A stretch of 64,000 bases of DNA. Origin: Chloroflexota bacterium. GTDB lineage: Bacteria; Chloroflexota; UBA11872; VXOZ01. The position numbers and the translations under genes are program-made. The notes under the pieces are model-generated. The model saw only the letters and a list, made by a program, of their open reading frames with translations. It was not told where the DNA came from and ran no database searches. Location of the stretch: assembly GCA_958295775.1 (NCBI GenBank), contig CATQHC010000006.1, forward strand, positions 62,001 through 126,000, read 5' to 3'. Numbering within the stretch: position 1 is the first letter of the stretch; each line of letters begins with the position of its first letter. This document shows positions 45,285-53,001 of this stretch, in pieces.

Positions 45285-46814
45285 TTATTTTGCATAGCCT
45301 ACCACTCTGGTCTCCCGGATCAACGTGACCTTTACTTGGCCCGGGTAGTCGAGTGAATCTTCAATCTGCTTGCAGATGTCGCGCGAAAGCCGCACCGCGC
45401 CCAACTCGTCGATTTCGTCGGGACGCACCATTATGCGCACTTCCCGCCCGGCCTGAATTGCATATGACTTCTCGACGCCGGAGAACGAATTGGCCACGGA
45501 TTCCAGGGCACGCAGGCGCTGCATGTAGCGCTCGATCGAATCGCGGCGCGCGCCCGGCCGCGATGCCGAGATTGCGTCTGCCGCCGAGACGACGAACGCT
45601 TCGACGGTTCGCGGTTCCTCGTCGTTGTGGTGAGCGGCAATGGCGTGAATGACTTTGGGCGACTGGTTGTAGCGGCGCGCCATTTCCGCGCCCACCAGCG
45701 CGTGGGGACCTTCCATATCGGCGTCCACTGCCTTACCGATATCGTGCAGCAGGCCGGCGCGCCGCGCGACGTTCACGTCGGCGCCAATCTCCGCGGCCAT
45801 GCTTGCTGCCAACTGGGCTACTTCGACACTATGCGCCAGCACGTTCTGGCCGTAGCTGGAACGGTAGCGCAGCCGTCCGATCAGGCGTACCAGTTCTGCG
45901 GGCAAGCCGCGCACCTGCGCCATGTCTGCCGCCTGCTCGCCTTCCTCCCAGATCGTGTCCTCAATTTCCTTATCGGCCTTGCCCACCATCTCTTCGATAC
46001 GCGCGGGATGTATGCGCCCATCTTGGATTAGCCGGTTCAGCGCTAAGCGCGCGACCTCCCGCCGCACCGGGTCATGGGCGGACAGCACCACCGCCTCGGG
46101 GGTTTCATCTATGATGAGGTCCACGCCGGTGAGGAGTTCCAGGGCGCGAATGTTGCGCCCTTCACGGCCGATGATGCGGCCCTTCATCTCCTCATTGGGT
46201 AAGGAGACGACCGAAACTGTTGTTTCGACCGTATGGTCGGCTGCGAGCCGTTGGATCGCCGTTGCGATTACCCGTCGGGCGCTACGCTCCGACTCTTCCC
46301 GCGCCGCGGCTTCGAGCTGCTTGATCATACGGGTACACTCTTCTCGTACCTCGTCTTCGATGCTTCTCGTCAGCACCTCTTTGGCCTCGCCGGCCGTCAT
46401 TTGCGCGATGCGCTCGAGTTCGCTTATCTGCTTCTGGCGCAATTCGTTGACTGCGCCGCGATCGCGCTCTAGCCGCTTCTCGAAGTCGCCAAGCTTTTTG
46501 TCGCGGCGCTCCGCCTGCGTCGTGCGTTGGTCTAGCGTCTCCTCGCGTTGCTGCAGGCGGCGCTCGGTACGGGTAAGCTCGCCCCGCCAACGTCCAATTT
46601 CCTCTTCTGCTCTCGTCTTGAGCCTAAGCGCCTCATCTTTAGCCTCCACCGTCATTCGTCTGCGTGTTGTCTCTGCATCCTCCAAAAGCCTCTGTGCTTC
46701 AGCCGCTGCCGCCTGAGTATTTCGATGTTGGATCAATCGTTGAGTCCAAAAACCAACCACAAAAGCTCCAGGAACTAGGACAAGCAGAGGCACGACAAGC
46801 ATCCAAAGCTCCAT
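45285..46814 (-). CDS. rny: Ribonuclease Y
   Basis: 509 residues. An N-terminal membrane helix (LVVPLLVLVPGAFVVGFW) is followed by a long coiled coil (about 30-190), a KH domain with GRIIGREGRNIRALE, and an HD domain (LLHDIGKAVD, AHHNDEEP) with the metal-binding His-Asp pair. This is the usual RNase Y architecture. It starts mRNA decay at the membrane. ATG 46814 is upstream of spoVS on the same strand. A 36-bp block shared with the solute-binding gene duplication lies about 125 bases upstream of its start. Confidence 0.96.
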   Translation of the reverse strand: MELWMLVVPLLVLVPGAFVVGFWTQRLIQHRNTQAAAAEAQRLLEDAETTRRRMTVEAKDEALRLKTRAEEEIGRWRGELTRTERRLQQREETLDQRTTQAERRDKKLGDFEKRLERDRGAVNELRQKQISELERIAQMTAGEAKEVLTRSIEDEVREECTRMIKQLEAAAREESERSARRVIATAIQRLAADHTVETTVSVVSLPNEEMKGRIIGREGRNIRALELLTGVDLIIDETPEAVVLSAHDPVRREVARLALNRLIQDGRIHPARIEEMVGKADKEIEDTIWEEGEQAADMAQVRGLPAELVRLIGRLRYRSSYGQNVLAHSVEVAQLAASMAAEIGADVNVARRAGLLHDIGKAVDADMEGPHALVGAEMARRYNQSPKVIHAIAAHHNDEEPRTVEAFVVSAADAISASRPGARRDSIERYMQRLRALESVANSFSGVEKSYAIQAGREVRIMVRPDEIDELGAVRLSRDICKQIEDSLDYPGQVKVTLIRETRVVGYAK

Positions 46815-46937
46815 GCCCTTTGCCTTCCTCTCCGCGATACCTTGTAAGAAATCGAATCATTTCTAACACCATGCGAGGCTATCAAGCCTCATTTATTGGG
46901 AGAGTGATCACCGCTAGCGTGAACATATTCGCCCACA

Positions 46938-46973
46938 CTAACGGTACTAAGTTGCTGTTCCGCTGTCAACGCA
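46938..46973. repeat. 36-bp block, copy 1 (partner at 48588)
   Basis: Starts ctaacggtactaagttgc and ends gctgtcaacgc; 33 of 36 bases match the copy at 48588-48623. On the minus strand it reads TTGACA, then a 17-base spacer and TACCGT, so it could serve as a promoter for the gene that follows on that strand (rny here). Confidence 0.7.
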
Positions 46974-47067
46974 CTGGCAGCATGTTAAAAGGCGAACATT
47001 CGTTGAAGGCAATAGGCCAAGGTAGGCTGCGACGCGGAGAAAAAGACCGATCTCCTTTAAAGAAAGG

Positions 47068-47093
47068 CCGGGCGGGTTGCGCAACCCGCCCGG
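47068..47093 (-). terminator. Perfect 26-bp palindrome terminating the first solute-binding gene
   Basis: ccgggcgggttgc pairs with gcaacccgcccgg with no mismatch. On the minus strand it follows the stop at 47129 and is followed by cctttcttt, as expected for a rho-independent terminator. Confidence 0.8.
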
Positions 47094-47128
47094 TCCTATT
47101 CTCTTGCTACAAGTAGAGTTGGCTAAAC

Positions 47129-48514
47129 CTACTCGCCGCCGCTGGCGATCACCTGGTTGAGTAGCACTTCGGCCTGAGCCAACGCCTCTTCCACGGTGAT
47201 GGTGCCCTCAGTCAACTGAGTCCAGACGTCACCGGTGGCCTCGTTGGCCTTACCCGTGTGCACCCATGGATAGGGGCCGGAAGTATCGGCAATCGTCTCC
47301 AGGTCCGCCAACACCGGGCGTTCTTCCACACGCGCCAGCCAGGCGTCGCTCTGGTAGAACGACTTGCGACCGGCTGCACGGGAGAGGATGCCGGCAAAGT
47401 ACTTGTCCAGAGTCTCCGCGCTGTTGACCCAGCTAATCCACTGCCAGGCTAGTTCCGGGTCCGGGGAGAGACCGAAGAGGCACCACTGATTCGTCCAGGT
47501 GACGCTGCCCGGGGATGCGCCGTCCGGGCCCTTGGGGAAGGGCGCAAAGTCGAACTCCAGTTCTGGATTCTCGCCAAACAGGTAGCCAACCTGCCACGAA
47601 CCGCGGACGTCCGTAATAATCTGTTCGTTCTCGAACGTCGCGCCTTCCGGCTTGTTGCTGAACTGGTACTTCTGGCGCAAGTCCTGCTTGAACTGGGCCG
47701 CGCCTATGCCTTGCGGACTATTGAAAGCGGCAGCGGAATTGTCAGCGTTGTAGAGCGTGCCGCCGTTGGGATACAGCCAGTAGCCAAGTCCATACAGACT
47801 AAAGCCGCTGGGATCAAAGCCCAAGCGCAGGACGTTATCGCCTTCCGCCTCGTGCGACTTCTGCGCGTACTCCAAGAACGTGTCCCAGTCCCAATTCCAG
47901 GTAACTTCCCGTGAAGGGTCGAGGCCGGCGTCCGTGAGCAGACGCGTGTTGAGTCCTACCACGGTGGTAGCAGGACCGTCATACGGGATGCCGTAGGTCA
48001 TGCCGTTGTGCACGTTGAAGAAGCGACCGGAATCCACGAACTTGTCCGGCGCTGATTCGGGGTCTTTGGCCTGGAATGGGTCCAGCGGCTGCAGAAAGTC
48101 CTTCAGCAGCCAGTCAAGGATGAAGGCTACCGAAACCTGCGAGGAGTCTACCTGCTCGCCGGCGGCAATCATCACGGTGACGTGTTCCCGTAGCCCTCCC
48201 GTGCCCTGCACGTGGACCGACTCGACGGTCACGCCGGGATTGAGTTCCGCAAAGTCGGCCTTGATGCCGTCGAAGTACTCCTGAATGGTGGGCGCGCCGC
48301 CGGGCCGCCACCAGTCAGTGTGCACGACTTTGCGCGGCTCCATCGCTTTCGTGTCTTCCATCTCCGCCTTGGGGGCTTCTTCCTTGGCCTCCATCTCACC
48401 CTCGCCCTCCATAGCGCCAGTCTGCGCACCGCATGCTGCCAGCAGCACGCCGCCGCCTACAACGCCACTCCAGCCGAGGAGAGAGCGTCGACTAAATCTT
48501 CCTGTGCTTCTCAT
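47129..48514 (-). CDS. ABC solute-binding lipoprotein, copy 1
   Basis: 461 residues of the extracellular solute-binding protein family 1 (sugar type). The N-terminus combines a twin-arginine motif (FSRRSLLGW, Arg9-Arg10), a hydrophobic stretch and a lipobox with Cys28 (GGVLLAAC), so it is exported folded and lipid-anchored. A Glu/Lys/Ala-rich linker follows (about 35-60). The mature part starts VVHTDWWRPGG. No permease or ATPase gene is adjacent. It is about 85-90 percent identical to the tandem copy at 48781. AGGAGGT precedes the ATG. Confidence 0.9.
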   Translation of the reverse strand: MRSTGRFSRRSLLGWSGVVGGGVLLAACGAQTGAMEGEGEMEAKEEAPKAEMEDTKAMEPRKVVHTDWWRPGGAPTIQEYFDGIKADFAELNPGVTVESVHVQGTGGLREHVTVMIAAGEQVDSSQVSVAFILDWLLKDFLQPLDPFQAKDPESAPDKFVDSGRFFNVHNGMTYGIPYDGPATTVVGLNTRLLTDAGLDPSREVTWNWDWDTFLEYAQKSHEAEGDNVLRLGFDPSGFSLYGLGYWLYPNGGTLYNADNSAAAFNSPQGIGAAQFKQDLRQKYQFSNKPEGATFENEQIITDVRGSWQVGYLFGENPELEFDFAPFPKGPDGASPGSVTWTNQWCLFGLSPDPELAWQWISWVNSAETLDKYFAGILSRAAGRKSFYQSDAWLARVEERPVLADLETIADTSGPYPWVHTGKANEATGDVWTQLTEGTITVEEALAQAEVLLNQVIASGGE

Positions 48515-48587
48515 GGTATGAGGACCTCCTGAGCACTACCCTATCTAGCTACTCTCGGTATGTTCAATGGTGAACACAACCGTTGAC

Positions 48588-48623
48588 CTAACGGTACTAA
48601 GTTGCCGTTTTGCTGTCAACGCT
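48588..48623. repeat. 36-bp block, copy 2 (partner at 46938)
   Basis: Lies exactly 1650 bases from copy 1, the same shift as between the two binding-protein genes (1652). On the minus strand it lies just upstream of the first solute-binding gene, and gives TTGACA with 17 bases to TACCGT, a possible promoter. Confidence 0.7.
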
Positions 48624-48715
48624 TTGACTGTGGTTAGACGAACACTATTTCACTGGCTCGTTGATCGTTCTTCCTGAAGACTGCCCATAGAGAAATGCCG
48701 TGACACAAATCAAAG

Positions 48716-48743
48716 ACTGGGCGGGTCGTACGACCCGCCCAGT
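48716..48743 (-). terminator. Perfect 28-bp palindrome terminating the second solute-binding gene
   Basis: actgggcgggtcgt pairs with acgacccgcccagt with no mismatch; on the minus strand a T-rich segment follows. It sits at the same offset from its gene as the palindrome at 47068 does, but the sequence has changed on both arms together. Confidence 0.8.
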
Positions 48744-48780
48744 CCCTCTTGCCTACTTTAGAAGCAATTGGCGAAGAAGC

Positions 48781-50166
48781 CTAGACGCCGAGCTCCTCCA
48801 ATACGCCGTTGAGCAATCCCACTGCTTGCGGGAACGCTTCCTGTACGGTGAGTTCCTGGTTATTCAGGGCTTCCCACACCGGATTGGTGGCTTCGTTGCC
48901 CGCTGCGGTGTGTACCCATGGGTACGGACCGGAATTGTCGGCGATGATCTCCAGGTCCTTCAGCACCGGACGGTCTTCCACAATCTTCGCCCACGCCTCG
49001 CTCTGGTAGAATTCCTTGCGGCCGGCATTGCGGGAGAGGATACCGGCGAAGTATTTCTCCAGGGTGGGCTCGCTGTTCACCCAGCTAATCCACTGCCAGG
49101 CCAGGTCCGGATCCGGCGAGGGGCCGAAGAGGCACCATTGATTCGTCCAGGTTACGCTACCCGGAGTCGTGCCGTCGGGCCCTTTGGGGAAGGGCGCAAA
49201 GTCAAACTCCAAGTCGGGATTCTCACCCAGCAAGTATCCTACTTGCCACGAACCACGGGCGTCCGTAATTACCTGTTCGTTCTCGAAGGTCGCGCCTTCC
49301 GGCTTGGGGCCGAATTTGTACTTCAGGCGCAGGTCTTCCTTGAACTGGCCCGCCGCTATGCCTTGCGGGGAATCGAAGGCCGCTGCCGTATTGTCAGCCG
49401 TGTACAGCCTGGCTCCATTGGGATAGACCCACCGCGCAATACCATACAAGCTAAAGCTGTCGGCATCATAACCCAGGCGAAAAATATTATCGCCTTCCGC
49501 CTCGTGCGCTAGCTGCGCAGACTCCAAGAACTGATCCCAATCCCAGTTCCAGGTAAAATCGCGCGCGGGGTCGAGACCCGCGTCGAGGAATAGGCGTGTA
49601 TTGATGCCAACCACGGTGGTGGAGGGGCCGTCATACGGCAGGCCGTACGTCATGCCGTTGTGCTGGTTGAAGAAGCGGCCGGAGTCCACAAACTTGTCGG
49701 GGGCCGATTCGGGGTCCCGCGCCTGGAACGGGTCGAGCGGCTGCAGAAAGTCCTTCAGCAGCCAGTCAAGGATGAAGGCTACCGAGACCTGCGAAGAGTC
49801 CACTTGCTCGCCGGCAGCAATCATCACGGTAACGTGTTCCCGTAACCCATTCGTGCCCTGCACGTGGACCGACTCGACGGTCACGCCGGGATTGAGTTCC
49901 GCGAAGTCGGCCTTGATGCCGTCGAAGTACTCCTGAATTGTGGGCGCGCCACCGGGCCGCCACCAGTCAGTGTGCACGATGAGACGGGGCTCCATTTCCT
50001 TCGTGTCTGCCATCTCGGCCTTGGGGGCCTCTTCTTTGGCCTCCATCTCACCTTCGCCCTCCATGGCGCCGGTCTGCGCGCCGCAGGCTGCCAGCAGCAC
50101 GCCGCCGCCTACCACGCCACTCCAGCCGAGCAGAGAGCGTCGACTTAGTTGTCCAATGCTTCTCAT
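48781..50166 (-). CDS. ABC solute-binding lipoprotein, copy 2
   Basis: 461 residues, the same length and domain plan as copy 1: twin-arginine signal LSRRSLLGW, lipobox ending at Cys28, acidic linker, then IVHTDWWRPGG. Differences gather in the C-terminal half (for example GFDPSGFSLYGLGYWLYP against GYDADSFSLYGIARWVYP), which suggests that ligand preference has begun to part. AGGAGGT precedes ATG 50166, and a good promoter lies 52-81 bases upstream. No permease gene is nearby, so both copies probably serve a transporter encoded elsewhere. Confidence 0.9.
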   Translation of the reverse strand: MRSIGQLSRRSLLGWSGVVGGGVLLAACGAQTGAMEGEGEMEAKEEAPKAEMADTKEMEPRLIVHTDWWRPGGAPTIQEYFDGIKADFAELNPGVTVESVHVQGTNGLREHVTVMIAAGEQVDSSQVSVAFILDWLLKDFLQPLDPFQARDPESAPDKFVDSGRFFNQHNGMTYGLPYDGPSTTVVGINTRLFLDAGLDPARDFTWNWDWDQFLESAQLAHEAEGDNIFRLGYDADSFSLYGIARWVYPNGARLYTADNTAAAFDSPQGIAAGQFKEDLRLKYKFGPKPEGATFENEQVITDARGSWQVGYLLGENPDLEFDFAPFPKGPDGTTPGSVTWTNQWCLFGPSPDPDLAWQWISWVNSEPTLEKYFAGILSRNAGRKEFYQSEAWAKIVEDRPVLKDLEIIADNSGPYPWVHTAAGNEATNPVWEALNNQELTVQEAFPQAVGLLNGVLEELGV

Positions 50167-50217
50167 GGTACGAGAACCTCCTGAGCACTACCTACTTACC
50201 CATTTTCGGACACGCTC

Positions 50218-50247
50218 AAAATAGAACAAGAACATCTACGCTGTCAA
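50218..50247 (-). promoter_or_regulatory. Promoter for solute-binding gene copy 2
   Basis: On the minus strand TTGACA (50247-50242) and TATTTT (50223-50218) are 18 bases apart, followed about 50 bases later by AGGAGGT and the ATG at 50166. The -35 is a perfect sigma-70 consensus. Confidence 0.6.
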
Positions 50248-50430
50248 GTGTCAGAATGCCAAAGTGCTTAGAATGGTGTTACTGTCACCTTTTTCGGCAA
50301 AATTACGCTCAATTGGTCTGCCGTCAAGAGTCAGACTATGGACTATTGACGCTTAGCCTAAAGCCACTCTTAACCCAGATGAAAGACAGAGAGCGAGGAA
50401 CCCCGTTCAAAACGCCAATCCTACGGAGTC

Positions 50431-51435
50431 CTACCATGCAAAGGTCACGCCCAGCCAGTCCGACCCGCCCCGTGCGATCATGTCGTAGGTCTCAGGGGCC
50501 TGCTCAGGCCGCATGCGGTGGGTAATCAGATGGTCCACGCGCAGTGCGGCTCTCGCGAGCAACTGAAGGATTTCGGCGCGGTTACGCTCCTGCGTCCAGG
50601 GATAGTAGGCATGGGCGATCATGGGCGAGCGCGGCTGCAACACGCCGATGATGCTAAGCTCCTTTGTCTGCAGGGGGTCGAAGAGGGGAATCTCCACAAT
50701 GCGTGGAATGCTGCCCACCAGCAGGATCTTGCCGCTCTGAGCGGCCATGTCCATGAGCGTGCGCATAGCCGTGCCGCTGCGGGTGGCGTCAAAGCCATAG
50801 GTGACGCCGGCGCCGTCCGTCTCCGCCATCACCCGCTGCACCACGTCTTCTTCAGAAGCGTTGATCAGGACGGGGGTACGGCTCTGCACGCCCGCTTCCA
50901 AACGCTCGGGAAAGACATCGATGCCAATCACCGGATGGATGCCGCTCAAACGGAGCAGTTGGCACAGGAGTTGCCCCACCACTCCTTGCCCCACCACGGC
51001 AGCGGATTGCCCCAGTTTTGGCTCCGCTTTGCGAATGCCGTGCATCGCCACCGCACCCAAGGTTGTAAACGTCGCGTCCGCAGGGTCAACGCCCTCAGGC
51101 ACGCGGAGTAAGGTCTGCGGCGCGCCGGCGCCATCGGTTGCGCGGCTGACTATGTGATGTGAAGCGTGCCGGCCGTTGCTCAGCACGCGGTCGCCGACGG
51201 TGAAGTCGTCAACCCGGTCGCCCACCGCTGCCACAATGCCCACGTTGGAGTACCCCGGATACTTGGGAAACGATTGCCTCTCCATATCGCCCAGGAGGTT
51301 CGTCAACTCCGTGCCGGCGCTGATAAGACTGACTTCAGAACGCACCAGCACGTCGTGGGGGCCAAGCGGCGGCAGGGCTGTTGTCTCCAACGCCACCTTG
51401 TTTCGTTCAGGAAAAGTTATCTGCGTTGCTTGCAT
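50431..51435 (-). CDS. MDR-family (zinc-type alcohol dehydrogenase-like) oxidoreductase
   Basis: 334 residues from ATG 51435 (GAGGAG upstream); the longer frame to 51471 is not supported. The N-terminal GroES-like domain has SEVSLISAGTELTNLL and YPGYSNVGIVAAVGDRV, and the Rossmann part has AAVVGQGVVGQLLCQLL. The usual Cys/His set for structural and catalytic zinc is missing, as in the BchC- and threonine-dehydrogenase-like proteins of COG1063, so zinc binding is doubtful. It probably oxidises or reduces a sugar or polyol. The family is firm; the substrate is open. Confidence 0.85.
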   Translation of the reverse strand: MQATQITFPERNKVALETTALPPLGPHDVLVRSEVSLISAGTELTNLLGDMERQSFPKYPGYSNVGIVAAVGDRVDDFTVGDRVLSNGRHASHHIVSRATDGAGAPQTLLRVPEGVDPADATFTTLGAVAMHGIRKAEPKLGQSAAVVGQGVVGQLLCQLLRLSGIHPVIGIDVFPERLEAGVQSRTPVLINASEEDVVQRVMAETDGAGVTYGFDATRSGTAMRTLMDMAAQSGKILLVGSIPRIVEIPLFDPLQTKELSIIGVLQPRSPMIAHAYYPWTQERNRAEILQLLARAALRVDHLITHRMRPEQAPETYDMIARGGSDWLGVTFAW

Positions 51436-51440
51436 GGCTA

Positions 51441-51706
51441 TCACTCCTCTTCCAGGATCAGCGGGGGACAAGCCCCCGCGCTACTGGCTTCGATTGCACT
51501 CCGCACAGTTGCTTGCACTATGCGCGACTTTTAACTTGCTTGGTTTTCACTGTTCTTCCACGTCCTGCGGGGGACAAGCCCCCGCGCTACTGTCTTCGAC
51601 TGTACTCCGCGCAGTTGTTTGGACTTTGCGCAATCGTTTGCACTTGCTTGCTTTTCACTCCTCTTCCGCGTTCAGCGGGGGACAAGCCCCCGCGCTACTA
51701 ACTTAG
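51441..51706. repeat. Tandem array of a 106-108 bp unit with family-B palindromes
   Basis: Three units, each with gcgggggacaagcccccgc followed by gctact (51461, 51567, 51675) and a linker containing cttcgattgcactccgc and tgcactatgcgc. The third unit is cut by the IS element at 51707; its remainder resumes at 52893 (tagattgcactccgcgcag). The array starts just upstream of the dehydrogenase gene. Confidence 0.85.
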
Positions 51707-52892
51707 GAAAGGTCTGAACAACTCTGTGTAGGCTTGGTGTTAGTGGTGTGTGCGGGATTATGGGGCGTTTTGGGGTGTGTTTTGGCGTTTCGGTGGGGCT
51801 GTTTTGCCCGTGTTTTGGCGCTGCTGGGAGCGTTTTTCGCTCCCGCTCGTGTTTTGGGCGCACTACTGCCGTGTCACGCAGTCACGTAGCGTGCGGCCGT
51901 CACCACATTGGTCAGCCCCAGCAGCAACGCCAGCCGTTGCGTGTTCTTGGACAGACCCCGGTAGCGCACCGTGGCGTAGCCGAAGTGCCGCTTCACCCAC
52001 AGGAACGGATGTTCGACCTTGGCTCTGACTGACGCTTTGCGCTGCTCGGCCAGCGCCGCCGCGCTCTCAGGCGCCAGTTGCCGCCGCTGCCCCGGCTTGA
52101 GCGCCACCTGCCACGCTACCGCGCGCCCCTGATGCTCCAGCCGCTTCTGCACGCCGATGTACCCGGCGTCTCCCCACACCTGCTGCTCCCCACCGTGCAG
52201 CAACGCTCCCGCTTGCGTCACGTCGTGCACGTTGGCCGCTGTGGTGCTGAAGCTGTGCACGAGCCCCGTCTGTGCGTCGGCGCCGATGTGCAGCTTCATT
52301 CCAAAGTAATACTGGTTCCCCTTCTTCACCTGCCGCATCTCCGGGTCCCGCTGCCCTTCGCGGTTCTTGGTCGATGTCGGCGCTGCGATGATGGTCGCGT
52401 CCACGACCGTCCCTGCCCGCAGCCGCAAGCCTTGCCTCGCCAGATGCGCGTTGATCTCCGCCAACAACCCCTCTCCCAACCGATGCTGCTCCAGCAAATG
52501 CCGAAAGTGCAGGATCGTCGTCTCGTCCGGCAGCGCTGCCGACAGCCGCAGCCCCACGAACCGCCGCACCGGTTCCACCTCGTACAGCATGTCCTCCATC
52601 CCAGGATCACTCAGATTGTAGAACAACTGCACGCAGTGTACCCGCAGCATTACCGACAAAGGATACGGCCGCCGCCCACGCCCCGCCTTGGGATAGTACG
52701 GCGCGATACGCGCCTCCATCTCCGCCCACGGGAGCAACGCGTCCATGCGCTCCAAGAACTTCTCCCGCCGGGTCTTCCGCTTCTTCTGCGCGTACTCCAA
52801 CTCGGCAAACGTCGGCTGCTCCATTCCCCATCTCCTCGCCATAAGCTGCTTTCTTGCTATCATACTATGCCAAGGGCTTGTTCAGAGTTTTC
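51707..52892. mobile_element. IS5-group insertion sequence
   Basis: 1186 bp, close to the 1195 bp of E. coli IS5. Ends: gaaaggtctgaacaa on the left, gaaaactctgaacaa on the complementary right strand (13 of 15 match). The flanks carry a 4-bp duplication TTAG (51703-51706 and 52893-52896), which fits the YTAR rule of the IS5 group. The target is the third unit of the palindrome array, which becomes whole if the element and one TTAG are removed. The transposase reads intact, so the element may still be active. Confidence 0.9.
51874..52824 (-). CDS. IS5-family (IS5 group) transposase
   Basis: 316 residues from ATG 52824, which has GAGGAG seven bases upstream; the frame opens further to 52863. 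The closest known pattern is IS5 InsH: TFAELEYAQKKRKTRREKF, YYPKAGRGRRPYPLSVMLR, LPDETTILHFRHLLEQH. The DDE triad sits in VDATIIAAP, WGDAGYIG and AKVEHPFLWVKRHFGY. The enzyme cuts and joins the element's ends. Intact, with no frameshift. Confidence 0.95.
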   Translation of the reverse strand: MEQPTFAELEYAQKKRKTRREKFLERMDALLPWAEMEARIAPYYPKAGRGRRPYPLSVMLRVHCVQLFYNLSDPGMEDMLYEVEPVRRFVGLRLSAALPDETTILHFRHLLEQHRLGEGLLAEINAHLARQGLRLRAGTVVDATIIAAPTSTKNREGQRDPEMRQVKKGNQYYFGMKLHIGADAQTGLVHSFSTTAANVHDVTQAGALLHGGEQQVWGDAGYIGVQKRLEHQGRAVAWQVALKPGQRRQLAPESAAALAEQRKASVRAKVEHPFLWVKRHFGYATVRYRGLSKNTQRLALLLGLTNVVTAARYVTA

Positions 52893-53001
52893 TTAGATTG
52901 CACTCCGCGCAGTTGTTTGCACTATGCGCAAAAAGACCCATAATAGGACGTAGTCTTGACTGCTGACAGGTTCAATTGTACGGGAAAGGACACAAGCCGG
53001 G

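Larger units (their letters stand above)
46815..47128. other. Gap between the first solute-binding gene and rny
   Basis: Contains the 36-bp block at 46938-46973 and the perfect palindrome at 47068-47093. No gene is supported. It must hold both the terminator of the binding-protein gene and the promoter of rny. Confidence 0.6.

Noticed and set aside
51461-51698. Regularly spaced palindromes that look at first like a CRISPR array
   Set aside because: The spacers (about 82-84 bases) are related to each other, the repeat is a widely dispersed element, and no cas gene is near.
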